A stretch of DNA of 64,000 bases from Pelomonas sp. SE-A7 (lineage in GTDB: Bacteria > Pseudomonadota > Gammaproteobacteria > Burkholderiales > Burkholderiaceae_C), in assembly GCF_030345705.1 (NCBI RefSeq), contig NZ_JAUASW010000001.1, forward strand, positions 682,001-746,000, written 5' to 3'. The position numbers were made by a program, and so were the translations under genes. The stretch's first letter is position 1. Each line of letters opens with the position of its first letter. Below, in pieces: positions 33,206-46,135 of this stretch. The notes beneath the pieces were generated by a model that saw only the letters and a list, made by a program, of their open reading frames with translations, did no database searches and was not told where the DNA came from.

Positions 33206-34225
33206 TCAAGTGAGGCGCTGCTGGTATTCGCTGGGCGAGCAGCCCAGCACGCGGCGAAAGGCGCGGCTGAAATTGGCCGCGTCGCTGAAGCCCAGCCGCA
33301 GCGCCACCTGGGCCACGGTGGCGCCGGGCTCGCGCAGCAGTTCGCAGGCCTGCTCGAAGCGCACCTGCTGGGAGAGGTCGCGGAAGTTGAGGTCTTCCTT
33401 CTTCAGGTAGCGGTCCAGCGTGCGCACCGAGACCTTGAGCCGGCGCGCCAGGTCTTCCAGCGTCAGCAGCTCGCCCTGCGATTCGCGCAGCAGCATGGTG
33501 ATGTACTCGCCCCAGCTGCGGTCGTCGTTGCTGGGGCGCTGGGCCAGGGCGCTGCAGCGCTCGTCCACTTCCTTGAGCACGCGCGGGTCGGCCATGGGCA
33601 GGGGACGGTCCAGCAGCTCGCTGTCCATCACCACCCGCACACCGGGAACGGCATGCTCGACGAAATGGAAGCGCACCGGCGCCAGCAGGTCGTAGCGGCG
33701 CAGATGCGGCGGCTCGGGCATGGACAGATAGATGTCGAAGGACACCTGGCCCAGCATCATCTGCACCTGGTTCTGGTGGGCCAGGGCCAGCACCTCGTAA
33801 TAGAAGCGCAGCACTTCCAGCGGCATGGGAATGGCCGGCGTGTAGATCGCCTCGCCGCGGCCGGGCGAGCGCTCGTAGCGCAGCTGGAAGGTCTCGGTCA
33901 TCAGGTGGTAGTGGCGCACCACCAGGCGCATGACTTCGTCGAAATTGCGGGCGCTGATCATGCCGAAGCCCAGCAGGTCATGCGAGTTCATCTTGATCAG
34001 CCGCCCCATCTCGAAGCCGATGTCGCTGCGGCCCGAAAGACGCCGGGCGCTGGCGATGAAGCCTTCGACCTCGCTGGGCAGCAGGGTGGAGTCACGCTGC
34101 TCGAAACGCTCGGGCTCGATGCCGGCCATGCGCAGCAGGGCCACCGTGTCCACCCCTTGCTGGCGCAGGGCGTCACACACCAGGGCGAAGTAGCGGACCG
34201 GAACCTTGCGGACTGAGCTGCTCAT
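33206..34225 (-). CDS. AraC family transcriptional regulator (OruR-like)
   Basis: The 339-residue regulator has an N-terminal 'arabinose-binding' type domain as in OruR/ArgR-like AraC proteins ('LLRMAGIEPERFEQRDSTLL', 'LGFGMISARNFDEVMRL'). Its C-terminal AraC helix-turn-helix runs 'LTLEDLARRLKVSVRTLDRYL' then 'TVAQVALRLGFSDAANFSRAFRR'. The start at 34225 is supported by a -10-like TAGCAT exactly seven bases upstream on the minus strand, a spacing typical of leaderless transcripts; the frame upstream is not coding-like. It lies between the protease gene and a divergent sensor kinase. Its target genes are unknown. Confidence 0.88.
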   Translation of the reverse strand: MSSSVRKVPVRYFALVCDALRQQGVDTVALLRMAGIEPERFEQRDSTLLPSEVEGFIASARRLSGRSDIGFEMGRLIKMNSHDLLGFGMISARNFDEVMRLVVRHYHLMTETFQLRYERSPGRGEAIYTPAIPMPLEVLRFYYEVLALAHQNQVQMMLGQVSFDIYLSMPEPPHLRRYDLLAPVRFHFVEHAVPGVRVVMDSELLDRPLPMADPRVLKEVDERCSALAQRPSNDDRSWGEYITMLLRESQGELLTLEDLARRLKVSVRTLDRYLKKEDLNFRDLSQQVRFEQACELLREPGATVAQVALRLGFSDAANFSRAFRRVLGCSPSEYQQRLT

Positions 34226-34232
34226 GCGGGCG

Positions 34233-34238
34233 ATGCTA
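34233..34238 (-). promoter_or_regulatory. -10-like TAGCAT, seven bases before the AraC start
   Basis: On the minus strand TAGCAT is followed by seven bases and then the ATG at 34225. This would place the transcription start at or next to the start codon. There is no Shine-Dalgarno sequence in between, in keeping with a leaderless mRNA. No clear -35 was found. Confidence 0.4.
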
Positions 34239-34359
34239 GCGAGCCGTCGGTGCCGGGTCCACGCGTGCAAACACCGCCCCGCAGAAGGATGTCTGCAATT
34301 GACTGGTGCTTGGCGGTTCCGGCTATGGGGCGGCACGGCGCGGCTGCCAACAATGCGCC

Positions 34360-36513
34360 ATGTCCGCCGAGCTGCCTGTCCCCTCGCTGCCGGCCGTGCC
34401 TCTGCGCAGGCTGGCCCTGCGGCAATGGGGTTTGCGCCTGCGCCGCTGGCGGCCCAGTTTGCGAGGCCAATTGCTGCTGCTGGCGTTGCTGGTGGTGGCA
34501 CCGCTGGTGGCGCTGGAACTGCGTCAGGCCACCGACGATATGAGGCAGGCCCGCGGCCAGGCCCAGACTCAGGTGCAGGAGCAGGCCGACCGCCTTGCGG
34601 CCCAGGCCTCCGCCACGCTGGACCGGGCCCGCCTGATGCTGGAATTCCTGGCCCAGCGGCCGGAGACCGCGGGTCTGGATTCGCGCGCCTGCGGCCAGCT
34701 GCTGGAAAGCATGGCCTCGCTGGATCCGCATTGGGCCAACCTGGGCATGGTGGCTGTGGATGGTGTCGCCCTGTGCTCGTCCGTCAGCCCGGCGGGCATC
34801 GGTCAGCTGAACTTCCGCAACCGGCCCTGGCTGTTGCGCGGCCTGGCCGCCGCCGGCTTCGCCACCCACGACCTGCGCATGGGCCGCATGGTCGGGCGGC
34901 CGGTCATCATGACCACCCATCCGCACCGCGACCGCCAGGGTCGCGTCGACGCGTTGCTGGTGCTGTCGCTGGACGCGAACCGGCTGACCGAGGACTGGAT
35001 GCCCGCAGCGCTGCCACCGGGCAGCGTCGTCGAATTGAGCGGCCAGGCGGGTTTGCTCCTGAGCCGGCGGGTCGGCACGGTCGATCCCGAGGCCGAGCAC
35101 TTCGGCGCGGTGGCCAAGGTGGCGGGCAGCGACTGGCTGGTGTCGGTGCGCCAACCGGTGGCGCCGCTGGTGGCTCGGCACGGTGCCAAGCTGCGCGAGG
35201 AGTTGCTGCAGCTGCTGGCCTGCGGCTTGATGGCCATGGTGCTGGCGCTGGTGCTGTCTCGCCGCATTTCCGAGCCGCTGCGGGCCCTGACCGATGCCGC
35301 CCGGGCCAGCGCGCGTGGCGACCGTGGCGTGCGGGTGCAGGCGCCCCGCGGCGAGCTGCGCTACCTGGCAGAGCAGTTCAACCGCATGCAGGAAGTGCGC
35401 GAACGCGGCGAAGACGCCTTGCGCCACAACCTGCAGCTGTTCGAGCTGGCGGCGACCAGCGGCAATGTCTGGTGCTGGGACATCGAGGGCGGCAGCGGCA
35501 TCCTCCTGGGCACCGCGCGTTCCTTGCTAGGCTTCCCGCTGCAAAACGCCGGCCTGTCCATCGCCGGCTGGCATGAGCTGATCCACGAGGAAGACCGGCC
35601 CCAGTTGCGCGAGGCCCTGATCGGCCACCTGCGCTGGCACCGCCCTTATCACCTGGAACTGCGTGCCCGCCATGCCGATGGCTCGGAGCGAATGCTGCAG
35701 CTGCGCGGCCAGGCGGTCTGGAACGGCGACGGTCGGGCGGTCCGCATGGCCGGCACGGTGTTCGACGTCACCGAACGCCACCAGGTGCAGCAGGCCCAGC
35801 GCCAGCAGGCCCTGGCCGAGGCGGCCAGCGCCGCCAAATCCGGCTTCGTGGCCCGCATGGGCCATGAGCTGCGCACGCCGCTGAACGCCGTGCTCGGCTT
35901 TGCCCAGCTGATGGAAGCCGACGCCGCCGAACCCTTGACGCCGGGGCAGAGCCGCCGGCTCCAGCACATCGCCGAGGCCGGCCAGCATCTGCTGGCCCTG
36001 ATGGACGACATGATGGACACGGCCCGCATCGAGCTGGGCCAGCTGCGTGTGAGTCCGGAGGCCGTGACGCTGGGACCGCTGGTGCAGGCAGTGCAGGACC
36101 TGCAGCAGGAGGAGGCGGTGCGCCAGGGCGTGCGCCTGCAGCCGCTGTCCGTCGGCCGAGAGGGACTGCAGGTGCGGGCCGATCCGCTGCGGCTGCGCCA
36201 GGTGCTGCTGAACCTGATCAGCAATGCCATCAAGTACAACCGGCCCGGCGGCAAGGTCAGGCTGTCGGCCTGGGCCGAAGGCGCCCAGGTCTGCCTCAGC
36301 GTCGAAGACGAGGGCCCCGGCTTCAGCGAAGCCCAGCTGGCCCAGCTGTTCCAGCCCTACAACCGCCTGGGCCGCGAGCGCTCCGGAATCCCCGGCGTCG
36401 GCCTGGGCCTGGCCCTGACCCGCCAGCTGCTGGAGCTGATGCAGGGCAGCCTCGAAATCGGCAACGCGCCGGGCCGCGGCTGCCGGGCGTTGGTGAGGCT
36501 ACAGGCCGTCTGA
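34360..36513 (+). CDS. Membrane sensor histidine kinase with PAS domain (orphan)
   Basis: The 717-residue kinase has a basic N-terminus and TM helix ('LLLLALLVVAPLVALEL', ~35-50). A periplasmic Cache-like sensor follows to ~285, then a second TM ('LLQLLACGLMAMVLALVL'), HAMP, PAS (~365-480), HisKA with His ~502 in 'GHELRTPLNAVLGFA', and a HATPase with 'NLISNAIKYN' and 'GVGLGLALTRQLLELM'. There is no receiver domain and no response regulator next to it. ATG 34360 is chosen over in-frame codons from 34306 because AACAAT lies immediately upstream. A -35-like TTGACT lies at 34299-34304. Confidence 0.88.
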   Translation: MSAELPVPSLPAVPLRRLALRQWGLRLRRWRPSLRGQLLLLALLVVAPLVALELRQATDDMRQARGQAQTQVQEQADRLAAQASATLDRARLMLEFLAQRPETAGLDSRACGQLLESMASLDPHWANLGMVAVDGVALCSSVSPAGIGQLNFRNRPWLLRGLAAAGFATHDLRMGRMVGRPVIMTTHPHRDRQGRVDALLVLSLDANRLTEDWMPAALPPGSVVELSGQAGLLLSRRVGTVDPEAEHFGAVAKVAGSDWLVSVRQPVAPLVARHGAKLREELLQLLACGLMAMVLALVLSRRISEPLRALTDAARASARGDRGVRVQAPRGELRYLAEQFNRMQEVRERGEDALRHNLQLFELAATSGNVWCWDIEGGSGILLGTARSLLGFPLQNAGLSIAGWHELIHEEDRPQLREALIGHLRWHRPYHLELRARHADGSERMLQLRGQAVWNGDGRAVRMAGTVFDVTERHQVQQAQRQQALAEAASAAKSGFVARMGHELRTPLNAVLGFAQLMEADAAEPLTPGQSRRLQHIAEAGQHLLALMDDMMDTARIELGQLRVSPEAVTLGPLVQAVQDLQQEEAVRQGVRLQPLSVGREGLQVRADPLRLRQVLLNLISNAIKYNRPGGKVRLSAWAEGAQVCLSVEDEGPGFSEAQLAQLFQPYNRLGRERSGIPGVGLGLALTRQLLELMQGSLEIGNAPGRGCRALVRLQAV

Positions 36514-36531
36514 ACGCCTGGAAGCGGCAGC

Positions 36532-36537
36532 TACACT
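36532..36537 (+). promoter_or_regulatory. -10-like TACACT, seven bases before the CNNM gene
   Basis: TACACT is followed by seven bases and the ATG at 36545, with no Shine-Dalgarno sequence. A CTGAAC sixteen bases upstream could be a poor -35. The spacing matches leaderless transcription. Confidence 0.45.
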
Positions 36538-36544
36538 GCCGCGC

Positions 36545-40544
<4,000 letters not shown>

Positions 40545-40630
40545 GAATCGCCTCTCTCCATCTCTTTTCGATGGCCGGCAGTATCGGGCAGCGTCACTGC
40601 ACCGAACCGGCATGACCTAGAAGCGCCGTC

Positions 40631-41317
40631 ATGCCCCGCATCGACAATCCGGCCACGATGCACATCCTGATGATCGAAGACGACATGGACCTGGGCCGGG
40701 CGCTGCAGAGCGCGCTGCGCCTGGAGGGCCACACCAGCACCTGGCTGCGGCGCGCGGCCGATGCGCCTCTCAAGCTCGATCCCGCTGAACAGGAGGCCGT
40801 GCTGCTGGACCTGGGTCTGCCCGACGGCAGCGGCCAGGACCTGCTGCAGCGCTGGCGCCAGCAGGGCGCCAGCACGCCCATCGTGGTGATGACAGCCCGC
40901 TCGGCCCTCGAGGACAAGCTGGCGGGCTTCGACGGCGGCGCCGACGACTATGTGGTCAAGCCTTTCGAGCTGCCCGAGCTGCTGGTACGGCTGCGCGCCG
41001 TGCTGCGCCGCGCGGCTCAGCAGGCCAGTGACATCTGGCAGTTCGGCGCGCTGACCATAGAGCCGCGCCGGCACCGGGCCTTGCTCAATGGCGAGGCGCT
41101 GGCGCTGTCGCCGCGCGAATACCAGCTGCTGTTTGAGCTGGCCAAGGAGCGAGGCGCCGTGCTGGCCAAGCCGCTGCTGGCCCAGCGCCTGGAGCCGCTG
41201 GGCGAGGCGCTGGACTTCGGCGCGCTGGAGGTGCACCTGTCCAATCTGCGCCGCAAGATTGGCGCCGAGCGCATAGGTACGCAGCGGGGCGTCGGCTACT
41301 GGCTGGAGTCGCTCTGA
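40631..41317 (+). CDS. OmpR/PhoB-family response regulator (QseB-like)
   Basis: The 228-residue regulator has a receiver domain with acidic residues 'IEDD' (16-19 region), phospho-acceptor Asp60 in 'VLLDLGLPDGSG' and Lys in 'VKPFELPEL', followed by a winged-helix DNA-binding domain ending 'RGVGYWLESL'. A shorter start at 40658 ('MHILMIEDD') is the usual family N-terminus. I keep the longer ATG because TAGAAG upstream is a fair ribosome site and none is seen before the shorter one. The stop overlaps the kinase ATG (TGATG). Confidence 0.92.
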   Translation: MPRIDNPATMHILMIEDDMDLGRALQSALRLEGHTSTWLRRAADAPLKLDPAEQEAVLLDLGLPDGSGQDLLQRWRQQGASTPIVVMTARSALEDKLAGFDGGADDYVVKPFELPELLVRLRAVLRRAAQQASDIWQFGALTIEPRRHRALLNGEALALSPREYQLLFELAKERGAVLAKPLLAQRLEPLGEALDFGALEVHLSNLRRKIGAERIGTQRGVGYWLESL

Positions 41318-42693
41318 TGAAGATGCCGAGTTGGTTGAAGCCCAGCCTGGCCCGGCGCCTGGTCGGCAGCCTGATGCTGGCGTTTGTGCTGGTGTCGGCC
41401 GCCCTGGTGGCGCAGAGCTGGTTCGAATACCAGGCCTCGATGGAAAGCAACCCCGGCGTCCGCCAGTACGGCAAGCTGCTGGCGGCGGCGATGGAAGCAG
41501 TGGATGACGAAGCCAGCGCGGCGCGGGTGGTGGCGGCGCTGCTGAAGCGGACCAATCAGATGCGCCGCGAGGCCGCGCTGCTGCCTGGCGAAATCCTGAT
41601 CCAGCTGTTCGATCGCCAGGGCCGACGCCTCTACGCCAGCGCCGAATCGCCGGTCATCGAAAAACCGGGCCTGGCCGAGCAGCAGATGCTGGGCCAGCGC
41701 CACTGGACCTGGCGCGAGGACGGGCCGCGCTGGTCGGTGCGCGTGGCCGAACCGGCGCTGGCGGACCGCAGCGTGCTGAGCTGGCTGCTCTTCGATCTGG
41801 GCCGCTCGCTGCTGATCGCCTTCCCGCTGGTGCTGCTGCCGATCTGGCTGGCGGTCTACACCGGCCTGGCGCCGCTGCGCCGGCTGGCGCGCCGCCTGGC
41901 CAGTGTCGATGCCGATCCCAGGCTGGCGCCGCTGGGCGTCGATCTGCGCTATGCCGAGCTGCGTCCGCTCGGCACTGCCTTCGATGCGCTGCTGGAGCGC
42001 CTGCGCAAGCGGCTGGCGCGCGAGCGCGCCTTCGTGCACGACGCCGCCCATGAGCTGCGCACGCCGCTGGCCGTGATCGCCACCCAGACCCATGTGCTCA
42101 CGGCGGCCCAGGATGAAGCCGAGCGGCAACAGGCTTCGGCCCAGCTCCTGGCCTCGATACGCCGCACCGCACACCTGTCGCAGCAGCTGCTGGATCTGGC
42201 GGCGCTGGACCGCGAGCCGACCCGCGAGGCCGAGCCGGTGGATTTGGCCGGCCTCAGCGCCCAGATGCTGGCGGCTCAGGGCAAGCTGGCCCGCGAACGC
42301 GGCGTGCTGCTGGAGCTGGACGCGCCCGAGCAGCTGAGCTGGAAGCTGGACCTGACGGCCTTCCAGTCGGTGCTGCAGAACCTGATAGACAACGCCCTGC
42401 GCTATGTGCCGCGCGGCAGCCGGATCGAGGTCAGCCTGGCGCGTCACGAATCCGGGCTGAGCCTGGCGGTCAGCGACGATGGCGACGGCATTGCGCCCGA
42501 GCGCCGTGAGCTGGTGTTCGAGCGCTTCTGGCGCGGCCACCATCCCGACCAGCCGGGTAGCGGCCTGGGCCTGGCCATCGTCCAGCAGGCGGTGCGCCGC
42601 CTGGGCGGCAAGCTGAGCCTGCGCGACGGGCTGTCCAACGCCCGCGGCGGCCATGGCGCCCGCTTCGAGATCCTGATCTTTGGCCAGTCTTAA
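41317..42693 (+). CDS. Sensor histidine kinase (QseC-like)
   Basis: The 458-residue kinase has two transmembrane helices (about 15-35 and 165-190) flanking a periplasmic domain. A HAMP-like linker, the H-box with His245 in 'DAAHELRTPLAV', and a HATPase domain ('NLIDNALRYVP', 'DDGDGIAPE', 'GSGLGLAIVQQAV') follow. It is the partner of the response regulator immediately upstream, with overlapping stop/start. Family members respond to hormones, metals or antimicrobial peptides; the signal cannot be read here. Confidence 0.93.
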   Translation: MKMPSWLKPSLARRLVGSLMLAFVLVSAALVAQSWFEYQASMESNPGVRQYGKLLAAAMEAVDDEASAARVVAALLKRTNQMRREAALLPGEILIQLFDRQGRRLYASAESPVIEKPGLAEQQMLGQRHWTWREDGPRWSVRVAEPALADRSVLSWLLFDLGRSLLIAFPLVLLPIWLAVYTGLAPLRRLARRLASVDADPRLAPLGVDLRYAELRPLGTAFDALLERLRKRLARERAFVHDAAHELRTPLAVIATQTHVLTAAQDEAERQQASAQLLASIRRTAHLSQQLLDLAALDREPTREAEPVDLAGLSAQMLAAQGKLARERGVLLELDAPEQLSWKLDLTAFQSVLQNLIDNALRYVPRGSRIEVSLARHESGLSLAVSDDGDGIAPERRELVFERFWRGHHPDQPGSGLGLAIVQQAVRRLGGKLSLRDGLSNARGGHGARFEILIFGQS

Positions 42694-42743
42694 GCCTGTG
42701 TTTTCCAGAATGCTTCCATCGACAACGACGAGGGAGCAGGGAG

Positions 42744-43961
42744 ATGGGAAAGCAGGCAATGGCGCCGCTGAGAAGGCGGCAACTGATGGCCTGGCTGGGA
42801 GCGGCCGCGGCCGCGTCAAGCCTGCCGGGCTGCGGTGGCGGTGGCGGCAAGTCGCTGACCGACCCGGTCGCTGAGCTGGAGCGCTACAAGGCCCAGCAGA
42901 AGCTGGACGAACAGGCGGCGGCCAGCCGCCAGGATGGCCTGGTCGGCGTGGTGCTGGCTCGGCTGGACGGCCCGGATGCCGAACTCTTGCGTTCGGCCGC
43001 CGGCAGCACCCGATTGAGTGGCGGCCGTGCCCTCAAGGGCAACGAGCGATTCATCATCGGTTCCAACACCAAGGCCATGACCGCGGCCCTGGCGGCCCTG
43101 TGCGTGGAGCGCGGCCTGCTGCGCTGGGACAGCAAGCCGGCGGAACTGCTGCCCGAGCTGCGCGGACAGATGCATGCCGGCTTCCAGGACCTGACGCTGG
43201 CCCTGCTGCTGGATCATCTGGGCGGCCTCATGGCCTTCTCCGAGGAAGCGGATGCGATGAAGTTCGCCGACTTCCTGGAAGGCTTTGCTGGCGCCTTGCC
43301 CGGCACGCCGTCTGGCCGGCGCAGCTTCATGGCCTCCTGGTTGTTGGCGCAAGCGCCGGCAGCCAAGGTGGGACAGGAGTTCCTGTATTCCAACGCCGGC
43401 TACACCCTGGCCGCCTCGATGCTGGAAGCCGCTGCAGGCCAGGACTTCGAGCTGATGTTCGAGAGTCTGCTGGCCAAGCCCCTGAAGCTGGATGTGCAAT
43501 GGCGTCATCCGCTGGGCGACGACCAGCCCCAAGGCCATGTGGGCGAGGCCGCCTCGCAGCTGCGGGCCTGGCAGCCGCTGCGGGAGGATTGGCAGGTCTG
43601 GATGGATGTGATGGGCCCTTCCGGCTCGGCCAATCTGAGCATTGCCGGCTACTGTGAATGGCAGCGCTTGCATCTGCAGGCCTTCTAGGGCCGCGGCACG
43701 CCGCTGCCGGCGGCCTACCTCAGCCGCATCAAGGGCCTGAAGTCGGGGCAGTACGCGCTCGGCTGGCTGGGCTCCGAGGTGGAGGGCCGGGCCCTGATCT
43801 TCCACACCGGCGCCGATGAGGGCTTCATGGCCATCGCCGGCATGACGCTGGACGGCAAGCGGGCCTTCGCCGCCATGACCAACACCTTCGGCTATCGACC
43901 GGATGGCAGCAGCTGGACGATGGATTCCCTGGGCCGTGCGGCCGAAGTCCTGATGAAGTAG
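42744..43961 (+). pseudogene. Serine hydrolase (beta-lactamase/PBP4-like) interrupted by in-frame TAG
   Basis: The frame opens at ATG 42744 with a Tat-like and lipoprotein-like N-terminus ('RRRQLMAWLG', then 'LPGC'). It carries the Ser-x-x-Lys motif in 'GSNTKAMT' and the Tyr-x-Asn motif in 'YSNAGYTL'. At 43686-43688 an amber TAG interrupts it. The same frame continues without another stop to 43961, and this second part contains the third active-site motif 'HTG' ('FHTGADEGFMAIAG') and a normal-looking C-terminus. Family length (~400 residues) needs both parts. A nonsense mutation, recent because nothing else is damaged, or a sequencing error explains this best. The truncated 314-residue product would lack the third motif and probably be inactive. 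Confidence 0.85.
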
Positions 43962-44001
43962 GGGCTGCGCTAGCATGGCTGCAGCCGCAGGAGCCGCAGC
44001 C

Positions 44002-44745
44002 ATGCAACGACGGACTTTCAGCCTTGCCCTGGCCACCAGCCCCGGCCTGCTTCGCGCAGTGCCGGGGCCGGCTTCAACCCGGGTGCTGGTGGGGGATGCG
44101 GCGCCGTATTCCTACCGCAGGGCCGATGGCGCGCTGCAAGGCGCGGCCGTCGAAATCCTGCAACTCGCCGCCACGCGCCTCAAGCGCGAAGTGCGCCTGG
44201 AGTTGATGCCTTTCGCGCGCATCCTGCACGAGGCCGCGCGGCCTGAGCCCTTGCTGGTGATGCCGCCGGCCCGGCTGCCGGCGCGCGAGGATCTGCTGTT
44301 GTGGCTGGCGCCGATGATCGACGTGCGCTTCATGTTGTTCGCCCTGGCCGACAGCAAGGTCGATATTGCCAGCCTCGATGCCGCACGAGCCTTGAAGGTC
44401 GGCGGCCTGCGGTCCGCGGGCATGGTCGAGCTGATCGAATCCGCCGGCTTCAGGAAGCTCGAGATGGTGGCCAGCAACGAAACGGCCCTGCGCATGCTCA
44501 AGGCCGGACGCGTCGAGGCTTTGCTGACCGCCGACCATTCGGTCTGTCACGGTCTGCGCGAAATGGGCATGCCCTATTCGGCCGTGCGCGAAGGCGCCCT
44601 GCTGCAGAAGGTGCAGCTCTGGCTCGCCGCCTCCAAGGCGCTGCCCGAGCCCGAGTTGCAGGCCTGGCGCCAGGCGGTGGAGGCGCTGCGCCGCGAAGGC
44701 CTGGTCGAGCCGGTGCTGAGGCGGGCCGGCCTGCTGGCCGGCTGA
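44002..44745 (+). CDS. Stand-alone periplasmic solute-binding protein (SBP_bac_3-like)
   Basis: The 247-residue protein starts with a Tat-like or Sec signal ('QRRTFSLALATSP'). Its body reads as a two-lobe family 3 solute-binding protein ('APYSYRRADGALQGAAVEIL', 'MPFARILHEA', 'ALRMLKAGRVEALLTAD'). No ABC permease or ATPase is adjacent, as is common for this Burkholderiales group of amino-acid-binding-like proteins. ATG 44002 has AGGAG nine bases upstream; an ATG at 43975 overlaps a -10-like TAGCAT (43971) and is less likely. Ligand unknown. Confidence 0.78.
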   Translation: MQRRTFSLALATSPGLLRAVPGPASTRVLVGDAAPYSYRRADGALQGAAVEILQLAATRLKREVRLELMPFARILHEAARPEPLLVMPPARLPAREDLLLWLAPMIDVRFMLFALADSKVDIASLDAARALKVGGLRSAGMVELIESAGFRKLEMVASNETALRMLKAGRVEALLTADHSVCHGLREMGMPYSAVREGALLQKVQLWLAASKALPEPELQAWRQAVEALRREGLVEPVLRRAGLLAG

Positions 44746-44770
44746 AGCAGGACGCTCAGCCCGGCCTGAG

Positions 44771-45655
44771 TCAGGCCAGCTTCTGCCGGGCCGGCGCCTT
44801 GATCAGGCCCACGGCCAGGGCCGTGCCCAGCAGCACGATGGCGCAGCCGGCCAGCATGTGCAGCGTCAAGGATTCGCCCAGGAACAGCCCGCCCCACAAC
44901 AGGGCGAACACCGGGATCAGAAAGGTCACGGCCAGCGCATTGGTCGGGCCGACGCGCTGCAGCAGGCGGAAGTAAAGGATGTAGGCCAGGCCCGAACACA
45001 GCAGGGCCAGGCCGACCACGCTGACCCAGGCGCGCGGCTCCGGCGTCGTGGCCGGCCAGAACCAAAGGGCGAAAGGCAGCAGCCAGACGGTGGCGGCGAT
45101 CTGGCTGCCGGCGGCCTGGGTCATGGCCGAGACATTCGCCAGGTAGCGCTTGGTGAAGCTGGCCGACAGGCCGTAGCTCAGCGTGGCGCCCAGGCAGGCC
45201 AGGATGGCCCAGCCGCTGCCGCCGGGCTTGAACGAGGCCTGGTCCCAGGCCAGGAAGACCACGCCACCGAAGCCCACGACCAGGCCCAGCACCCGCATGG
45301 CATCCAGGCGCTGGCTGAGCCAGACGAAGGCCACCAGGGCGCCCCACAGCGGCGTGGTGGCATTGAGGATGCTGGACAGGCCGGCCGTGATTGCCAGCGC
45401 GGCATAGGAGAACAGCACGAAGGGAATGGCGCTGGTCAGGAGCCCCAGGCCCAGCATGGGCCGCCAGACGCTGCGCAGCTCGGCCAGGCCCTGGCGGTGC
45501 ATGAGTATGGGCAGCAGGAAAAGGGCGGCGCCCAGCACCCGCAGGCCGGCCAGGGTCAGGGGCCCGAAGGCCGGCGCGCCCCAGCGCAGGAACAGGAAGC
45601 TGGCGCCCCAGACGGCGGCGAGCAGCAGCAGTTCGGCGAGATCCGACGACTTCAT
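44771..45655 (-). CDS. DMT superfamily exporter (EamA family)
   Basis: The 294-residue inner-membrane protein has ten predicted helices in two EamA repeats, with family tracts 'LLAAVWGASFLFLRWGAPAF' and, in the second half, 'LLWGGLFLGESLTLHMLAG'. EamA proteins export amino acids or other small metabolites. Its ATG overlaps the ogt stop (ATGA), so it is co-translated with the DNA repair genes upstream; a functional link is not obvious. It is convergent with the solute-binding protein gene at 44002. Confidence 0.9.
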   Translation of the reverse strand: MKSSDLAELLLLAAVWGASFLFLRWGAPAFGPLTLAGLRVLGAALFLLPILMHRQGLAELRSVWRPMLGLGLLTSAIPFVLFSYAALAITAGLSSILNATTPLWGALVAFVWLSQRLDAMRVLGLVVGFGGVVFLAWDQASFKPGGSGWAILACLGATLSYGLSASFTKRYLANVSAMTQAAGSQIAATVWLLPFALWFWPATTPEPRAWVSVVGLALLCSGLAYILYFRLLQRVGPTNALAVTFLIPVFALLWGGLFLGESLTLHMLAGCAIVLLGTALAVGLIKAPARQKLA

Positions 45656-46131
45656 TGCAGCAGGCCCTCCAGCTTGAGCAGGGACTGCTTGCGCTCCAGG
45701 CCGCCGGCATAGCCGGTCAGCGAGCCATCGCGGCCCAGCACCCGATGGCAGGGAATCAGGATGGAGACCGGGTTGCGCCCCACGGCCGCGCCGACCGCAC
45801 GGGCCGCCTCGGGCCGGCCCAGCTGCGCGGCCAGCTCGCCATAGCTGCGGCTCTGGCCGGCCGGGATCTCGAGCAGGGCGCGCCAGACGGCCTGCTGGAA
45901 TTCCGTGCCCCGCGGTGACAGGGGCAGGTCTTTCGGCAAGACCTGGCCCTCGAAATAGGCAGCCAGCGCGGAGGCGACCTGGTCCAGCAGCGGGTCATGT
46001 TCGACCAGCGGCGCTTCTAGCGGGCCGGGGTGGTGCTTCTGGCCATCGAACCAGAGGCCGACCAGGCCCTGGTCGTCGCGCAGCGCGGTCAGCGGGCCCA
46101 GCGGGGTGGCAATGCGTTGTTGAGCCTGCAT
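45652..46131 (-). CDS. ogt: Methylated-DNA--protein-cysteine methyltransferase (Ogt type)
   Basis: The 159-residue suicide repair protein removes methyl groups from O6-methylguanine. The acceptor Cys128 is in the invariant 'PCHRV', and the helix-turn-helix region 'GTEFQQAVWRALLEIPAGQSRSYGELA' (written here in parts 75-101) matches the family. The start at 46131 gives the usual N-terminus; earlier codons are shadow. It begins five bases after the Ada-AlkA stop, in one operon. Together the two genes supply the functions that E. coli splits between ada and alkA. Confidence 0.95.
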   Translation of the reverse strand: MQAQQRIATPLGPLTALRDDQGLVGLWFDGQKHHPGPLEAPLVEHDPLLDQVASALAAYFEGQVLPKDLPLSPRGTEFQQAVWRALLEIPAGQSRSYGELAAQLGRPEAARAVGAAVGRNPVSILIPCHRVLGRDGSLTGYAGGLERKQSLLKLEGLLQ

Positions 46132-46135
46132 GGCT

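Noticed and set aside
43686..43688. TAG as a recoded sense codon (pyrrolysine or suppressor)
   Set aside because: TAG is used as a normal stop by ligA, waaA and the porin gene in this window, and serine hydrolases are not known to need a special residue here.
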